Shown here: in pieces, positions 1 through 8,369 of the stretch
Numbering within the stretch: the stretch's first letter is position 1
Layout of the letters: each line of letters opens with the position of its first letter
Translations under genes and position numbers: made by a program
Source of the DNA: Bacillota bacterium
Lineage (GTDB): Bacteria > Bacillota > Clostridia > Lachnospirales > Lachnospiraceae
Direction of reading: 5' to 3'
Assembly (NCBI GenBank): GCA_023428655.1
Contig: JAEYXC010000405.1
Location: forward strand, 1 to 32,231
Length of the DNA: 32,231 nt
Notes under the pieces: generated by a model
The model's database searches: none
What the model saw: only the letters and a program-made list of their open reading frames with translations
What the model was told of the DNA's origin: nothing

Positions 1-1345
1 GGTATGCAGTCCCATATACGATTGTGGTCATCCACGAATTTATGAACCAACCCGTTAATATAAATACTAAAGTTAATGCAAATTCTATTAAAATATCTTT
101 TTTTACATCCGTTGTAAGTAGTTTAGATAATGCTGTTTCTGCCAAAGCAGATCTTATTGCTAATATAATTACGATTGAAAGTACGGCCAAATCTAAATTT
201 TTCAATAATACAGTAGTCAATACTGTAAAAAACAAACTAATAAAAACTGATATAGAGTTTAGCTTGAGCATTAGCTTCTCTCTCCTTAGAGTTTTCAGAT
301 ATGAGTTGATTAGTAAGGCCATCTTCCCCTCAAATATATACATCGGAAAAACCAACGCCATATATCTCAAGCTATCAGAATACTTTGGCAACCATGCTGA
401 TAATATATACTTTATTGGGTAATACCCAATTAATAAACCAAATAAAATAGCCATCAAAAAATCTCTCATCATACAATAAATATCTGATAGTTTCCTTTCA
501 TCCGTTCGTCTTAAAATAGGAAATATAATGATCCCGATTGCATTTATAAAGATCATCAATAAATTTGATATGCTCAATGTAAGCGATACTTTTCCAAAGG
601 TTTCTACATTCCAAGCTCGTTCTATACCAAACCTAACAATTCCAATTACCAACATACTTGCTATATTGGATAGCATGAGTTTACTACCAATGCTTATATT
701 ATGAGCTGCAACCTTTATATCGACAATCAGTATTAGGGGATTACTAAAGACGATATCCTTTGATGAATAGATTGCGTACAACAAGGATGCAAATATTCCT
801 ATCAAGTCTGCCATTATCATTAATCTATATTCTTTAACACCGATTAAAAGGCAAAAGATAATGATACAAAAATATAATAGCTTACCTATCGATACTACTT
901 TTGCATAATCTTTAATTTTGTTTGTTGCTTGAAAAATAAAGGATAACAAGTCACGCATATTTGTAATGACTATACATAACGAAATCATATAGAATATAAA
1001 GCTTCTATTTGGATCTTTTATAAAAACACTAACAAATATTATAATCAAAAGAGCTATTAACACTTGAAAGACCAAAAGCAAATAAAATTGTGAACCAATC
1101 GATTTTTTGTCAATCTCATGATAATTTTTACCACCAAGCTTTAAATAGATCCCGCTGATCCAACCAAAATGCAAAAAACCGATATAGGACGAATAGAAAA
1201 TATACAATTGCCAATAGCCGTATTCAGTGACACCAACTATTTTAGGTACAATCAGCACTACTAGTGTAGAAATAAGTAATGAAATAATATTAGTTATTAG
1301 TGTATAGGAGAAATTTTTTATCAATGATTTCGCTTCTCTATTCAT
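1..1345 (-). CDS. Wzx-type polysaccharide flippase (partial, 3' end outside window)
   Basis: The frame is open from an ATG at 1345 to the left edge, giving about 448 residues without a stop. The protein begins MNREAKSLIKNFSYTL and is a chain of hydrophobic helices separated by short basic loops, the pattern of MOP-superfamily oligosaccharide flippases. Such proteins move lipid-linked repeat units across the cytoplasmic membrane. AAGGGA lies five bases before the ATG. It is the most distal visible gene of the capsule operon, which fits a Wzx next to Wzy, glycosyltransferases and chain-length control. No single signature residue proves the family; the call rests on topology and context. Its start overlaps the stop of a short upstream frame in an ATGAATAG arrangement. 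Confidence 0.8.
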   Translation of the reverse strand, partial: MNREAKSLIKNFSYTLITNIISLLISTLVVLIVPKIVGVTEYGYWQLYIFYSSYIGFLHFGWISGIYLKLGGKNYHEIDKKSIGSQFYLLLVFQVLIALLIIIFVSVFIKDPNRSFIFYMISLCIVITNMRDLLSFIFQATNKIKDYAKVVSIGKLLYFCIIIFCLLIGVKEYRLMIMADLIGIFASLLYAIYSSKDIVFSNPLILIVDIKVAAHNISIGSKLMLSNIASMLVIGIVRFGIERAWNVETFGKVSLTLSISNLLMIFINAIGIIIFPILRRTDERKLSDIYCMMRDFLMAILFGLLIGYYPIKYILSAWLPKYSDSLRYMALVFPMYIFEGKMALLINSYLKTLRREKLMLKLNSISVFISLFFTVLTTVLLKNLDLAVLSIVIILAIRSALAETALSKLLTTDVKKDILIEFALTLVFILTGWFINSWMTTIVYGTAY

Positions 1346-1442
1346 TTTTGTCCCTTAGCTCATACTTTAGATATATTAGATATCTGTCAAGAGCTACTTT
1401 CCATAATGATAATTTACTATGTCTACTCCCATTTTTTGCCAT
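1338..1442 (-). pseudogene. short frame, possible gene tail or small protein
   Basis: Between the F420-type protein and the flippase is a 34-codon frame beginning MAKNGSRHSKLS and ending YELRDKNE. Its stop overlaps the flippase start. The same frame continues upstream without an ATG for eleven more codons (NGTLYQAVLLM) back to a TAA. The composition is protein-like, rich in charged and hydrophobic residues in a helical pattern, but there is no convincing ribosome site. It could be the C-terminal remnant of a lost enzyme, a small coupled protein, or chance. I do not recognise a family. Confidence 0.3.
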
Positions 1443-1480
1443 CAGTAACACAGCTTGATATAATGTACCATTTTAATAAA

Positions 1481-2671
1481 TTAAAATTTCTTTTGTATTC
1501 CTCGTAACACTGTACCCGTAAAAGTTCTAATATTATGCTTAATTTCAATGTTATGACTCCAAGACCAGAGAGTACTCATATGATATTGTGGGGTATTGAA
1601 TCGTAAAAGCTTAAGCGCTAATATTTTACCTAGCATGGTAGCTTTTCTATAATATTGATAATAGTTCATATGTTTTAAAGTGCTTATTTCATTTGAATAA
1701 TCTTTTATCTCAATCAGTTTATTCTCTGACATTATGTCAAGAATTCCTTTTCCTTGAATCGTTCTGGCAAATATAATATTTCTACCTTTATTCTCCTCAA
1801 ATACCGGTTTATTGTTCTTATCAAGATACCATGCATCACCGCAAGAAATATCTGCAAATTCCCCAACTCCATCAGCACACCATCTACAATACGGCTGAAT
1901 ATATTTATTTAAAATACTCCCCCAGGATTCATTATAAGTCATTGATTTACTTTCACCATTTTTTGTAATAGCAGTCGCATACCCTGGCCACCCATTTCCT
2001 CTATATCTAAACTTAGCGACATCATTTTTACTTACATTTAATTTTTCTAAAACTTTATCCGTACCAAAATAGCTGGGAGTCCCAGCGCAAAAGAAAGAAA
2101 TAGTATAAATAATCTTTTCATTTACGAAAGGATTTTCTATAGCGTAATTTTTTAATGCCCTTATATCACATGGTTTTCCTACAAAGGCAAATTTCATGTC
2201 TTGATCTAAAAATTCATCTAATCTTGCTAATGGTGAAGTCGGCGCGTACCGTGAACCTGCATTCCGAATAATATCCTCTTTTGATTTACTGATAAAGGTT
2301 GTGTTTTCAAGAGGGTTATCATTTTGCGCACCAACATGGATAATCCCATCAACCGCTTTCGTTTCCAAAAGATATAATAATACCTGAGTAATTATCCCAC
2401 CGGATGAACCTATTTCACATATATGATTATTTAGAGATGCACCTAAATACACACCTTCATAATGTCCCCAAATACTATCAGAATAATTATTTGGTGCATT
2501 GGTAATAGGACAAATGCTATGTAATCTCTTAGGCTCATAATTATGATTGAAGAAAGGTCTTATGAAGCCTTTACTATTAATTTTCATTGTAGCGTTATTT
2601 TTAAATTGAACTTCACATAATCCACAACCTACACAATGATTGAATTCCATATTATTTAATTCAATATTCAT
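1481..2671 (-). CDS. F420 hydrogenase/dehydrogenase beta-subunit-like Fe-S protein
   Basis: The 396-residue protein resembles the FrhB family (coenzyme F420 hydrogenase/dehydrogenase beta subunit), which appears in many bacterial polysaccharide loci. The N-terminus holds a ferredoxin-like cluster C13-x2-C16-x2-C19 with C54 followed by Pro. The central part has GKPCDIRALKNY around residues 165-176, FFCAGTPS around C195, and a second cysteine group at C262, C265 and C277 (YCRWCADG, ISCGDAW). These should hold Fe-S centres and a flavin-binding core. Family members reduce or oxidise F420 in archaea; the role in capsule loci is not established, and a redox modification of a sugar is an inference. 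GAGGGG lies about ten bases before the ATG. It follows the pyruvyltransferase-like gene, a pairing often seen in such clusters. Confidence 0.82.
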   Translation of the reverse strand: MNIELNNMEFNHCVGCGLCEVQFKNNATMKINSKGFIRPFFNHNYEPKRLHSICPITNAPNNYSDSIWGHYEGVYLGASLNNHICEIGSSGGIITQVLLYLLETKAVDGIIHVGAQNDNPLENTTFISKSKEDIIRNAGSRYAPTSPLARLDEFLDQDMKFAFVGKPCDIRALKNYAIENPFVNEKIIYTISFFCAGTPSYFGTDKVLEKLNVSKNDVAKFRYRGNGWPGYATAITKNGESKSMTYNESWGSILNKYIQPYCRWCADGVGEFADISCGDAWYLDKNNKPVFEENKGRNIIFARTIQGKGILDIMSENKLIEIKDYSNEISTLKHMNYYQYYRKATMLGKILALKLLRFNTPQYHMSTLWSWSHNIEIKHNIRTFTGTVLRGIQKKF

Positions 2672-2708
2672 CTGTCACAACCCCTCATTCTCAATGACAA
2701 TCGTAAAA

Positions 2709-3866
2709 CTAAAATGCTTTGATTTCTTCAAGAATAACTTTTTCTAGATATGCCTCATATCTATTCAATTTACTGGTAACGATCGCGTTCGCTTTCTGAA
2801 TATTGGATTTAATCGTTATTCCATTCACCAAGACTTGCTTAATGTGATCAATAATCTCATTCTCACTCAAACATTGTAAATCAAGAGTTGCTTTGTAACC
2901 TAATGGTTCAAATACCCCTTGAAACTTTCTACTATATGCCAATGGAATTGTGGGTACACCTGATGAAACCGCTGCAATCGTAGCATGCATTCTAGAGCCT
3001 ATAAATAAATCAAATTGTCTAATATATGATTTTGCTTCAATAGGATCCTTGAACAAGGGAGCCATCTTAAGTCGTTGGTCATTCTTGCAGATATCCATGG
3101 TAATTTTTGTATCGTTGTCCTTAAAATCGTTGATACCTCCAACAACGTGAGGAACAAGATATACCTCATATCCTTCCTCTATTAATAAATCTATTATTCT
3201 TAAACATAACCTCTTGTAGGAAAAATCATCACTCCTGTCTAAACAAAATCCTCCTGAATATAATAAACCCGATATATTAAAACCAACTGCTTTACTATTT
3301 GCTTTCAACGTTTTTGCTGTCCTAAAAGGTAACGCGAAGGCCATGTCAGTAGTAACAGTCACTTTTTTCATTAATCTCTTTGGTATAGCAGATTTTGATA
3401 GTTCATCCCGTATAAAAATGTGTTTTACAAAACACAAATATATGTCAGCAATTAATCTCGTAATTTTGCTTCTATACGGGCCAATTGTTTGTGGCGCTAA
3501 TATAACTGACGGTTTTGCTAAAATTGAATAATATTTTATTAAAAATATACGAATAAAGTTTTTCAGCCCATAAATATCAGTTAAACTATCCCCAGCAGTT
3601 GCATCAATGATAAGATTGCAATCATTTAAATACTTTATCATCCGAAAGGGATTTTTGGTTGTCTGTTTTAATCTTACTAGAGCATTTGTTGCATCTGAAT
3701 AGAGATCATTAACCTTAGCTTCAAAGCAAACAATTTCTAAATCAACATTTAACTTATCACATATACGCTTCAACATCTCACTTTCAGAAATTGCTAAAGC
3801 TCCGACTCCTAAATTGTTATTTGAAAATGAATGGAATAAAAGTCCAACCTTTATACTCTTTCTCAT
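2709..3866 (-). CDS. polysaccharide pyruvyl transferase family protein
   Basis: This 385-residue protein has the build of the CsaB/polysaccharide pyruvyl transferase family (PF04230), a GT-B-like fold that adds ketal pyruvate to polysaccharide sugars from phosphoenolpyruvate. It shows an N-terminal nucleotide-type segment with SNNNLGVGALAISE (residues 15-28), LAPQTIGPY near 123-131, and the characteristic C-terminal block GSRMHATIAAVSSGVPT (290-306) followed by PLAYSRKF. The length suits the family. AAAGGAG lies about 12 bases before the start. It sits directly before the FrhB-like gene and after the acyltransferase, so it probably decorates the repeat unit with an acidic group. Some family members have unknown donors, so pyruvylation itself is inferred. 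Confidence 0.85.
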   Translation of the reverse strand: MRKSIKVGLLFHSFSNNNLGVGALAISESEMLKRICDKLNVDLEIVCFEAKVNDLYSDATNALVRLKQTTKNPFRMIKYLNDCNLIIDATAGDSLTDIYGLKNFIRIFLIKYYSILAKPSVILAPQTIGPYRSKITRLIADIYLCFVKHIFIRDELSKSAIPKRLMKKVTVTTDMAFALPFRTAKTLKANSKAVGFNISGLLYSGGFCLDRSDDFSYKRLCLRIIDLLIEEGYEVYLVPHVVGGINDFKDNDTKITMDICKNDQRLKMAPLFKDPIEAKSYIRQFDLFIGSRMHATIAAVSSGVPTIPLAYSRKFQGVFEPLGYKATLDLQCLSENEIIDHIKQVLVNGITIKSNIQKANAIVTSKLNRYEAYLEKVILEEIKAF

Positions 3867-3927
3867 ATTGTATACACTTCTCCTTTCGCTTCCTTTTCCA
3901 GACCATAGCTGTTTGCGGAATAAAAAA

Positions 3928-5040
3928 TCAGAAATTCTCGCCGCTCCTTTGATCCGTAGTTATTTGGTGGAGTATCCCACTACCTACCTTTTTCGATTCT
4001 AATATTTTAATGCTGGTCATTCTAATATATATATAATTACATAGATAACCTACACAAACATCTAAAGTAAGTACTAAGAGAAAAATAATTATTGATGGAC
4101 AATATTTAGCGAAAAGTCTATATAGAATTTCAAAAGTTAAAATATGAACCAAAAACAACATATAAGAAAACTTACTCATCCACATAAAAAATCGATTCAA
4201 TTTACCGAATTGTAAATAATAAATAAAAAGCAAGAGTCCACCATATCCCACTAATGATGTATAGTCATTAAACATTTTATAGTATCCATTAATGGATCCT
4301 GTAATTCCTGTAATTATTAAACAGACAATCGATATTAATAACAAGATTAATGCATTTATTTTTATTTTAATACCCTTTACATAAAGTTCTGCACAAATCA
4401 TACCTAATGAGAATTCCCATAAATATTGTAAAAAGAAACTATTCCACGTTCGAATATCCTCTTTTCCTGCCATACATACTATAATCCCATAAATCAAACT
4501 AATTAAAAAACTCATGATTACATAGGTCTTATTCCCAATTTTTCTCTTTAACCATATAAGTAAATAAAACACTAAATAGAATTGAATTATTGTTGATATA
4601 AACCATAATTGTCCTCCAAAACTTGATTCATATCTAGGAACAAACATTTTAAATAGAAATATATGACTTAGCAACGCAATAAACCTATCTTTTCCTACAT
4701 ACATATAAGGTATTAAAGCTGATATCAGAACAATAAGAATATACGGTATGTATATCTTTGACATTCTTTTTAATATAAAATCTTTAAATGAAATTGGTTT
4801 CTTTATGTATGATAAATATAATCCAAAACCTGAACATACGAAGAAAACATGTACACCTGCCCCCCCCAAATTTGATGCTGTTTTTATAATATCATCCCAC
4901 ACATAAAATTCATAAAATTGTATTAAATGATATAATACAATAGTAAAAATTGAAAAACCCTTTAGGTAATCAATGATATCTATTCTTGTATTTATAGAAA
5001 CCAACTCCTCTTCTAATATTCTGCTATTACTGAAATTCAA
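3928..5040 (-). CDS. acyltransferase family 3 membrane protein (O-acyltransferase), G8 tract
   Basis: The 370-residue membrane protein carries the acyltransferase-3 opening IDIIDYLKGFSIFTIVLYHLIQ (residues about 20-41), with the conserved His after the first helix, then VFFVCSGFGLYLSY and a basic KRMSKIYIPYI segment. About ten hydrophobic helices follow. Members transfer acetyl or other acyl groups to surface sugars at the membrane, so it likely O-acetylates the capsule. The reading frame begins at TTG (5040) with no good ribosome site, so the true start is uncertain. It lies five bases after the polymerase gene. A run of eight G on the coding strand encodes part of NLGGAGVH near codon 62; slippage there would shift the frame early in the protein. 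Confidence 0.85.
   Translation of the reverse strand: MNFSNSRILEEELVSINTRIDIIDYLKGFSIFTIVLYHLIQFYEFYVWDDIIKTASNLGGAGVHVFFVCSGFGLYLSYIKKPISFKDFILKRMSKIYIPYILIVLISALIPYMYVGKDRFIALLSHIFLFKMFVPRYESSFGGQLWFISTIIQFYLVFYLLIWLKRKIGNKTYVIMSFLISLIYGIIVCMAGKEDIRTWNSFFLQYLWEFSLGMICAELYVKGIKIKINALILLLISIVCLIITGITGSINGYYKMFNDYTSLVGYGGLLLFIYYLQFGKLNRFFMWMSKFSYMLFLVHILTFEILYRLFAKYCPSIIIFLLVLTLDVCVGYLCNYIYIRMTSIKILESKKVGSGILHQITTDQRSGENF
4860..4867 (-). repeat. G8 homopolymer tract inside acyltransferase gene
   Basis: Eight consecutive C on the plus strand are eight G on the coding strand. The tract codes for the two glycines of LGGAG and parts of the flanking codons. It is strikingly out of place in one of the most AT-rich genes of the window. 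Tracts of this kind are known slippage sites for phase variation of surface-modifying enzymes; that it does so here is an inference. Confidence 0.9.
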
Positions 5041-5045
5041 TTAAT

Positions 5046-6407
5046 CTAATTACTAATAATGTATTTTGATGGTAGCTTCTCCTTCTCCTCTCTCTCCTCT
5101 TCAAAGGGATTTGCAGATATATTGCAAAAAATCGCAAATAGAATATACAAATATCTTGGAAAAGATTCGACCCATAGTATATTAATGCAAAAACATAGAG
5201 ATCCAACAAAAAGCACTCTATTTAATTGTGATTTCTTTTGAAAGCTGCTTTTTAGCATAGAAAATAGAAAATACAATAAAAATACTATATAACATATCAT
5301 GCCCGGATAGGCATAACGGATATATTCTGCAATATAGAAACTATCAATTGATTCAATATATCTTCCATTTATTTCAAAAGAAATATCTGCATAACGCCCT
5401 TTTCCAATTAATGGATTTAACCAATCAACCTGAAAAATATGATTTAACTGATCTCGATATTCCGAGCTTCCCACAAGTCCCGCTTGGTCTGCTCCATACC
5501 TAATTGAATATGCGGTACCTAACAATTCATCAATAATGCTAGTAATTTGTAATAAAAAATAATGTGTAATTGATGAGTTCTTAAATATAATAAAAAAAGT
5601 AGTAACAAAAGTAGCAATAAAAATTCCCGTAAAGATGTATCTTTTAATATTTCTTTTAAAAGAGAATAAAGCTAGTAAAACTACCTCAAGTAAAAAAATA
5701 CTAAGTGTCGAACGGGATCCAGTGAGAAAAATATTTATGGTTACCATAATGAACAATAATTTGTTTTTTAAAAGATTTATTTCTTCCTTTTCTTGATCGT
5801 AGCATATGATTGGAACCATTGTAATTAGCATCAAACCATATGTTAATGAATGATTCATCGGCCCCATAATTCGGTAATTTCCGGATCGAATATACCGTCC
5901 GGTATACAGGCCCTTTATTATCTCCATATAGGAAAAAGGGGACCGCTGAAGTACATATTCCATTAAACCTAGAATTGTAATAAGATATGAAAATAAAATA
6001 ATATAGTTTAATGTCTTTTTTACTCCAAAACAATTCTTAATAACATAGACTAAAATATAAAAGGAAATAAATTCTATTACTGGGTAAAAGAAAGCGTTAA
6101 AATCAACCCTTAGGATGGATGTGTAGGATATTATAATTAAATACGGAAAAATAACTTTACTATAAGGTGCTTTCATAATTAAATCGATAAATTGTTTTTG
6201 TCTATAATTTATTCCTAGGATGAATAAAAGCATTATAATGAGCATAACTCGAAGAGCGCTTAAATCAAAAATTGGAAGTGGTAATCCAAAATATTGAGGA
6301 ATTACATAAAGAACAAAAAAAAATGCAAGGGAAATAGAGGTAAATGCTATAGCCTCTTTAGATTGCTTAATGTATTTACTATTTGTCAGAATCAATGCTT
6401 TCTCCAC
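5046..6407 (-). CDS. Wzy-like polysaccharide polymerase / O-antigen ligase family
   Basis: The 453-residue protein is almost entirely hydrophobic helices with one larger extracellular-type loop of about 70 residues (residues about 285-355, with GTAYSIRYGADQAG and GKGRYADIS). It contains FLTGSRSTLSIFLLE (about 223-237), the Arg-containing segment usual in the Wzy/O-antigen ligase family. It should join repeat units outside the membrane. The start is GTG at 6407, chosen because AAGGAG lies six bases upstream. It sits between a GT2 gene and the acyltransferase in a tightly packed operon. A run of nine A on the plus strand (6315-6323) falls in the first transmembrane segment. Sequence conservation is low in this family, so the call rests on topology and locus. 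Confidence 0.8.
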   Translation of the reverse strand: MEKALILTNSKYIKQSKEAIAFTSISLAFFFVLYVIPQYFGLPLPIFDLSALRVMLIIMLLFILGINYRQKQFIDLIMKAPYSKVIFPYLIIISYTSILRVDFNAFFYPVIEFISFYILVYVIKNCFGVKKTLNYIILFSYLITILGLMEYVLQRSPFSYMEIIKGLYTGRYIRSGNYRIMGPMNHSLTYGLMLITMVPIICYDQEKEEINLLKNKLLFIMVTINIFLTGSRSTLSIFLLEVVLLALFSFKRNIKRYIFTGIFIATFVTTFFIIFKNSSITHYFLLQITSIIDELLGTAYSIRYGADQAGLVGSSEYRDQLNHIFQVDWLNPLIGKGRYADISFEINGRYIESIDSFYIAEYIRYAYPGMICYIVFLLYFLFSMLKSSFQKKSQLNRVLFVGSLCFCINILWVESFPRYLYILFAIFCNISANPFEEEREEKEKLPSKYIISN

Positions 6408-6420
6408 TTTCTACTCCTTC

Positions 6421-7350
6421 TCATCCTTTTATCGCCATATATAGCTCTACCGGAATTGACCTTTGACTATGATAATATTTAAAATATCTAAAGCATAATT
6501 CAACTGTATTGATATACTTTTTATCCTTTAATAAACCTATTCTAAGCTTTACAGACTTAATATTTTTCTCAATTAAACGTACGACATCCTGGTTCATTGA
6601 ATGATTATTTACAAATTTCAGTGTGGCTTCATGACTCTTTTGTAATTCTTCTAAAAATCTTACCCGTTTTTTAAGGTCTCTCATTTTCCCCATGCTGGCA
6701 TTTGCAGTATGTAACCGTCTCCTTATAGTTATACCATGGTAAACATATGCCCCGTCTAGGCACAATGCTAATTTCCAGACAAATTCATCATGGGCCCAAC
6801 CCGGATACCAATAAGGCAGTATCTGATCAAAAAAACTTCTTCGAATACACATACAGCAACCCAGATTACCGATAAATATGCTTTTCGAGTGAAGCCTAAC
6901 CCGCTCCAGTGTGTTATCATTTTTAAACGAAGCAAGATCTCGAGGTGATGCTTTATATGCATTGGTAGCGCTTTCAAAGGGTTCATATTCCGATCCAAGC
7001 ATCAGTATATTCTGATCTTTCTCCATTACTGATTCCATAACCTGAATACGGTCCTTGATCCAAATATCATCCTGATCACAGAAGAAAATAATATCTCCGG
7101 TGGTTTTCTTTATTGCCCCAATAAAATTAGAGCCAAAACCAAGATTTTCTTTATTTACTTCAATCCTCCATTTGTCTTGCAATTGATTGCTGTAAATAAA
7201 GTTCTGAATGATTGCTACCGTATTATCCTTCGAGCAATCATCACATATCACCACCTCATCGACAGCTCTCGTCTGTCTATAGATGGAATCCAATTGCTCC
7301 TCTATGTAATCGGCGCCATTATAGGTAGCCATTGCAACAGATACTTTCAT
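6421..7350 (-). CDS. GT2 family glycosyltransferase (rhamnosyltransferase-like)
   Basis: This 309-residue inverting glycosyltransferase has a GT-A fold. It opens MKVSVAMATYNGADYIEEQL, has the nucleotide-binding VICDDCSKDNT at 35-44, and the metal site FFCDQDDIW at 89-97; the DQDD form is common in RfbF/RfbN-type rhamnosyltransferases. A His/Trp-rich segment YPGWAHDEFVWK (about 176-187) is where the catalytic base is expected. No transmembrane segments are seen, so it acts at the inner face of the membrane on the lipid-linked repeat. AAAGGA lies in the last codons of the preceding gene, pointing to coupled translation. The sugar donor cannot be read from sequence. Confidence 0.87.
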   Translation of the reverse strand: MKVSVAMATYNGADYIEEQLDSIYRQTRAVDEVVICDDCSKDNTVAIIQNFIYSNQLQDKWRIEVNKENLGFGSNFIGAIKKTTGDIIFFCDQDDIWIKDRIQVMESVMEKDQNILMLGSEYEPFESATNAYKASPRDLASFKNDNTLERVRLHSKSIFIGNLGCCMCIRRSFFDQILPYWYPGWAHDEFVWKLALCLDGAYVYHGITIRRRLHTANASMGKMRDLKKRVRFLEELQKSHEATLKFVNNHSMNQDVVRLIEKNIKSVKLRIGLLKDKKYINTVELCFRYFKYYHSQRSIPVELYMAIKG

Positions 7351-7353
7351 AAA

Positions 7354-8331
7354 TTATCCTTTCATAAGGAAGCCCAATGCTTTTCCAATATATTTACTGT
7401 TTCCAGGATTTACAAGCTTGAGATATAACCCGATTTTCCCTCGCAAATAAGGATTTTGCTTATACTGAGGCATGTTTTCTTTTATATATAAGAAAGTCCT
7501 TTGATATAACTCTGCTGCTATTCGATTATCACGAATTCTGCCAATTCTGCTTAAGGAACTACACAACAATATTTTCACACAGAAATATTCCAATTCCTTT
7601 TGATAGGTTTCGTAATAACCATAGTTTTTATAAAAGCTAATTATATTGTCTAGTACAGGAAAGATATCTCCTACTTTTCTACTTTTATTTGCATTCATGG
7701 TGGAACTACTACGCAGGAAATAATAATAGAATCGGTCCTCCATATAGAATTCTTTTATCACGAAAGGAATTGTCTTTATATAGAAACTAGTATCTTCATA
7801 GATATGACCTTTCGGAAAGTCAACGTCTGTATGGAGTAATACTTCTCTGCGATAGAGCTTGTTACAAGGAGATGCCTGCGGATCGATGAACATATCCTTT
7901 TGATTCCTAAATTGTCTGATATTTCCCCTTGTCCTGTAGCTCTTGGTTCTCTTCCCCTCTTCACACCGGTAATGATAATTACATTCCACTAAATCATACT
8001 GCCCCTTCATCGCGGCCTGATACATTGCCTCAAACATGCTTATAGCAACATAATCATCCGAATCCACAAAGCCAATATAACTTCCCGTACTGATTTGAAT
8101 TCCTATATTTCTGGCTTCCCCTTGTCCCCCATTCTCTTTTGTATAGACCTTGATTTTATCCGGATACATTGCTTCATATTCCTGAAGAATCACACCACTC
8201 TGATCGGTGGAACCATCATCAACCAGAATAATCTCCAACTCCTTTAAGGTCTGATTCACTAAGGAATCCAGGCATCGTCGAAGATATCTTTCGGTATTAT
8301 ATACCGGGACAATTACACTTACCTTTACCAT
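7354..8331 (-). CDS. GT2 family glycosyltransferase (EpsJ/CpsI-like)
   Basis: From the ATG at 8331 the protein is 325 residues and starts MVKVSVIVPVYNTERYL. It holds VDDGSTDQSG near residues 36-45, NGGQGEARNIG near 67-77 and the metal-binding FVDSDDY near 88-94, all classical GT2 motifs. The C-terminal third is helical and may contact the membrane acceptor. I chose 8331 rather than the upstream ATG at 8370 because AGAGGTG lies seven bases before it and homology to the family begins there; the longer form would overlap the phosphatase stop. It likely adds a sugar to the lipid-linked repeat unit. Donor and linkage are unknown. Confidence 0.88.
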   Translation of the reverse strand: MVKVSVIVPVYNTERYLRRCLDSLVNQTLKELEIILVDDGSTDQSGVILQEYEAMYPDKIKVYTKENGGQGEARNIGIQISTGSYIGFVDSDDYVAISMFEAMYQAAMKGQYDLVECNYHYRCEEGKRTKSYRTRGNIRQFRNQKDMFIDPQASPCNKLYRREVLLHTDVDFPKGHIYEDTSFYIKTIPFVIKEFYMEDRFYYYFLRSSSTMNANKSRKVGDIFPVLDNIISFYKNYGYYETYQKELEYFCVKILLCSSLSRIGRIRDNRIAAELYQRTFLYIKENMPQYKQNPYLRGKIGLYLKLVNPGNSKYIGKALGFLMKG

Positions 8332-8369
8332 CTGAAACACCTCTTTTTCGATAGTAAGCCAGCTCATCA

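Noticed and set aside
24..422. Plus-strand frame of 132 codons at the left edge
   Set aside because: It lies antisense to the open flippase frame on the minus strand, which has membrane-protein character and a ribosome site; the plus frame has neither.
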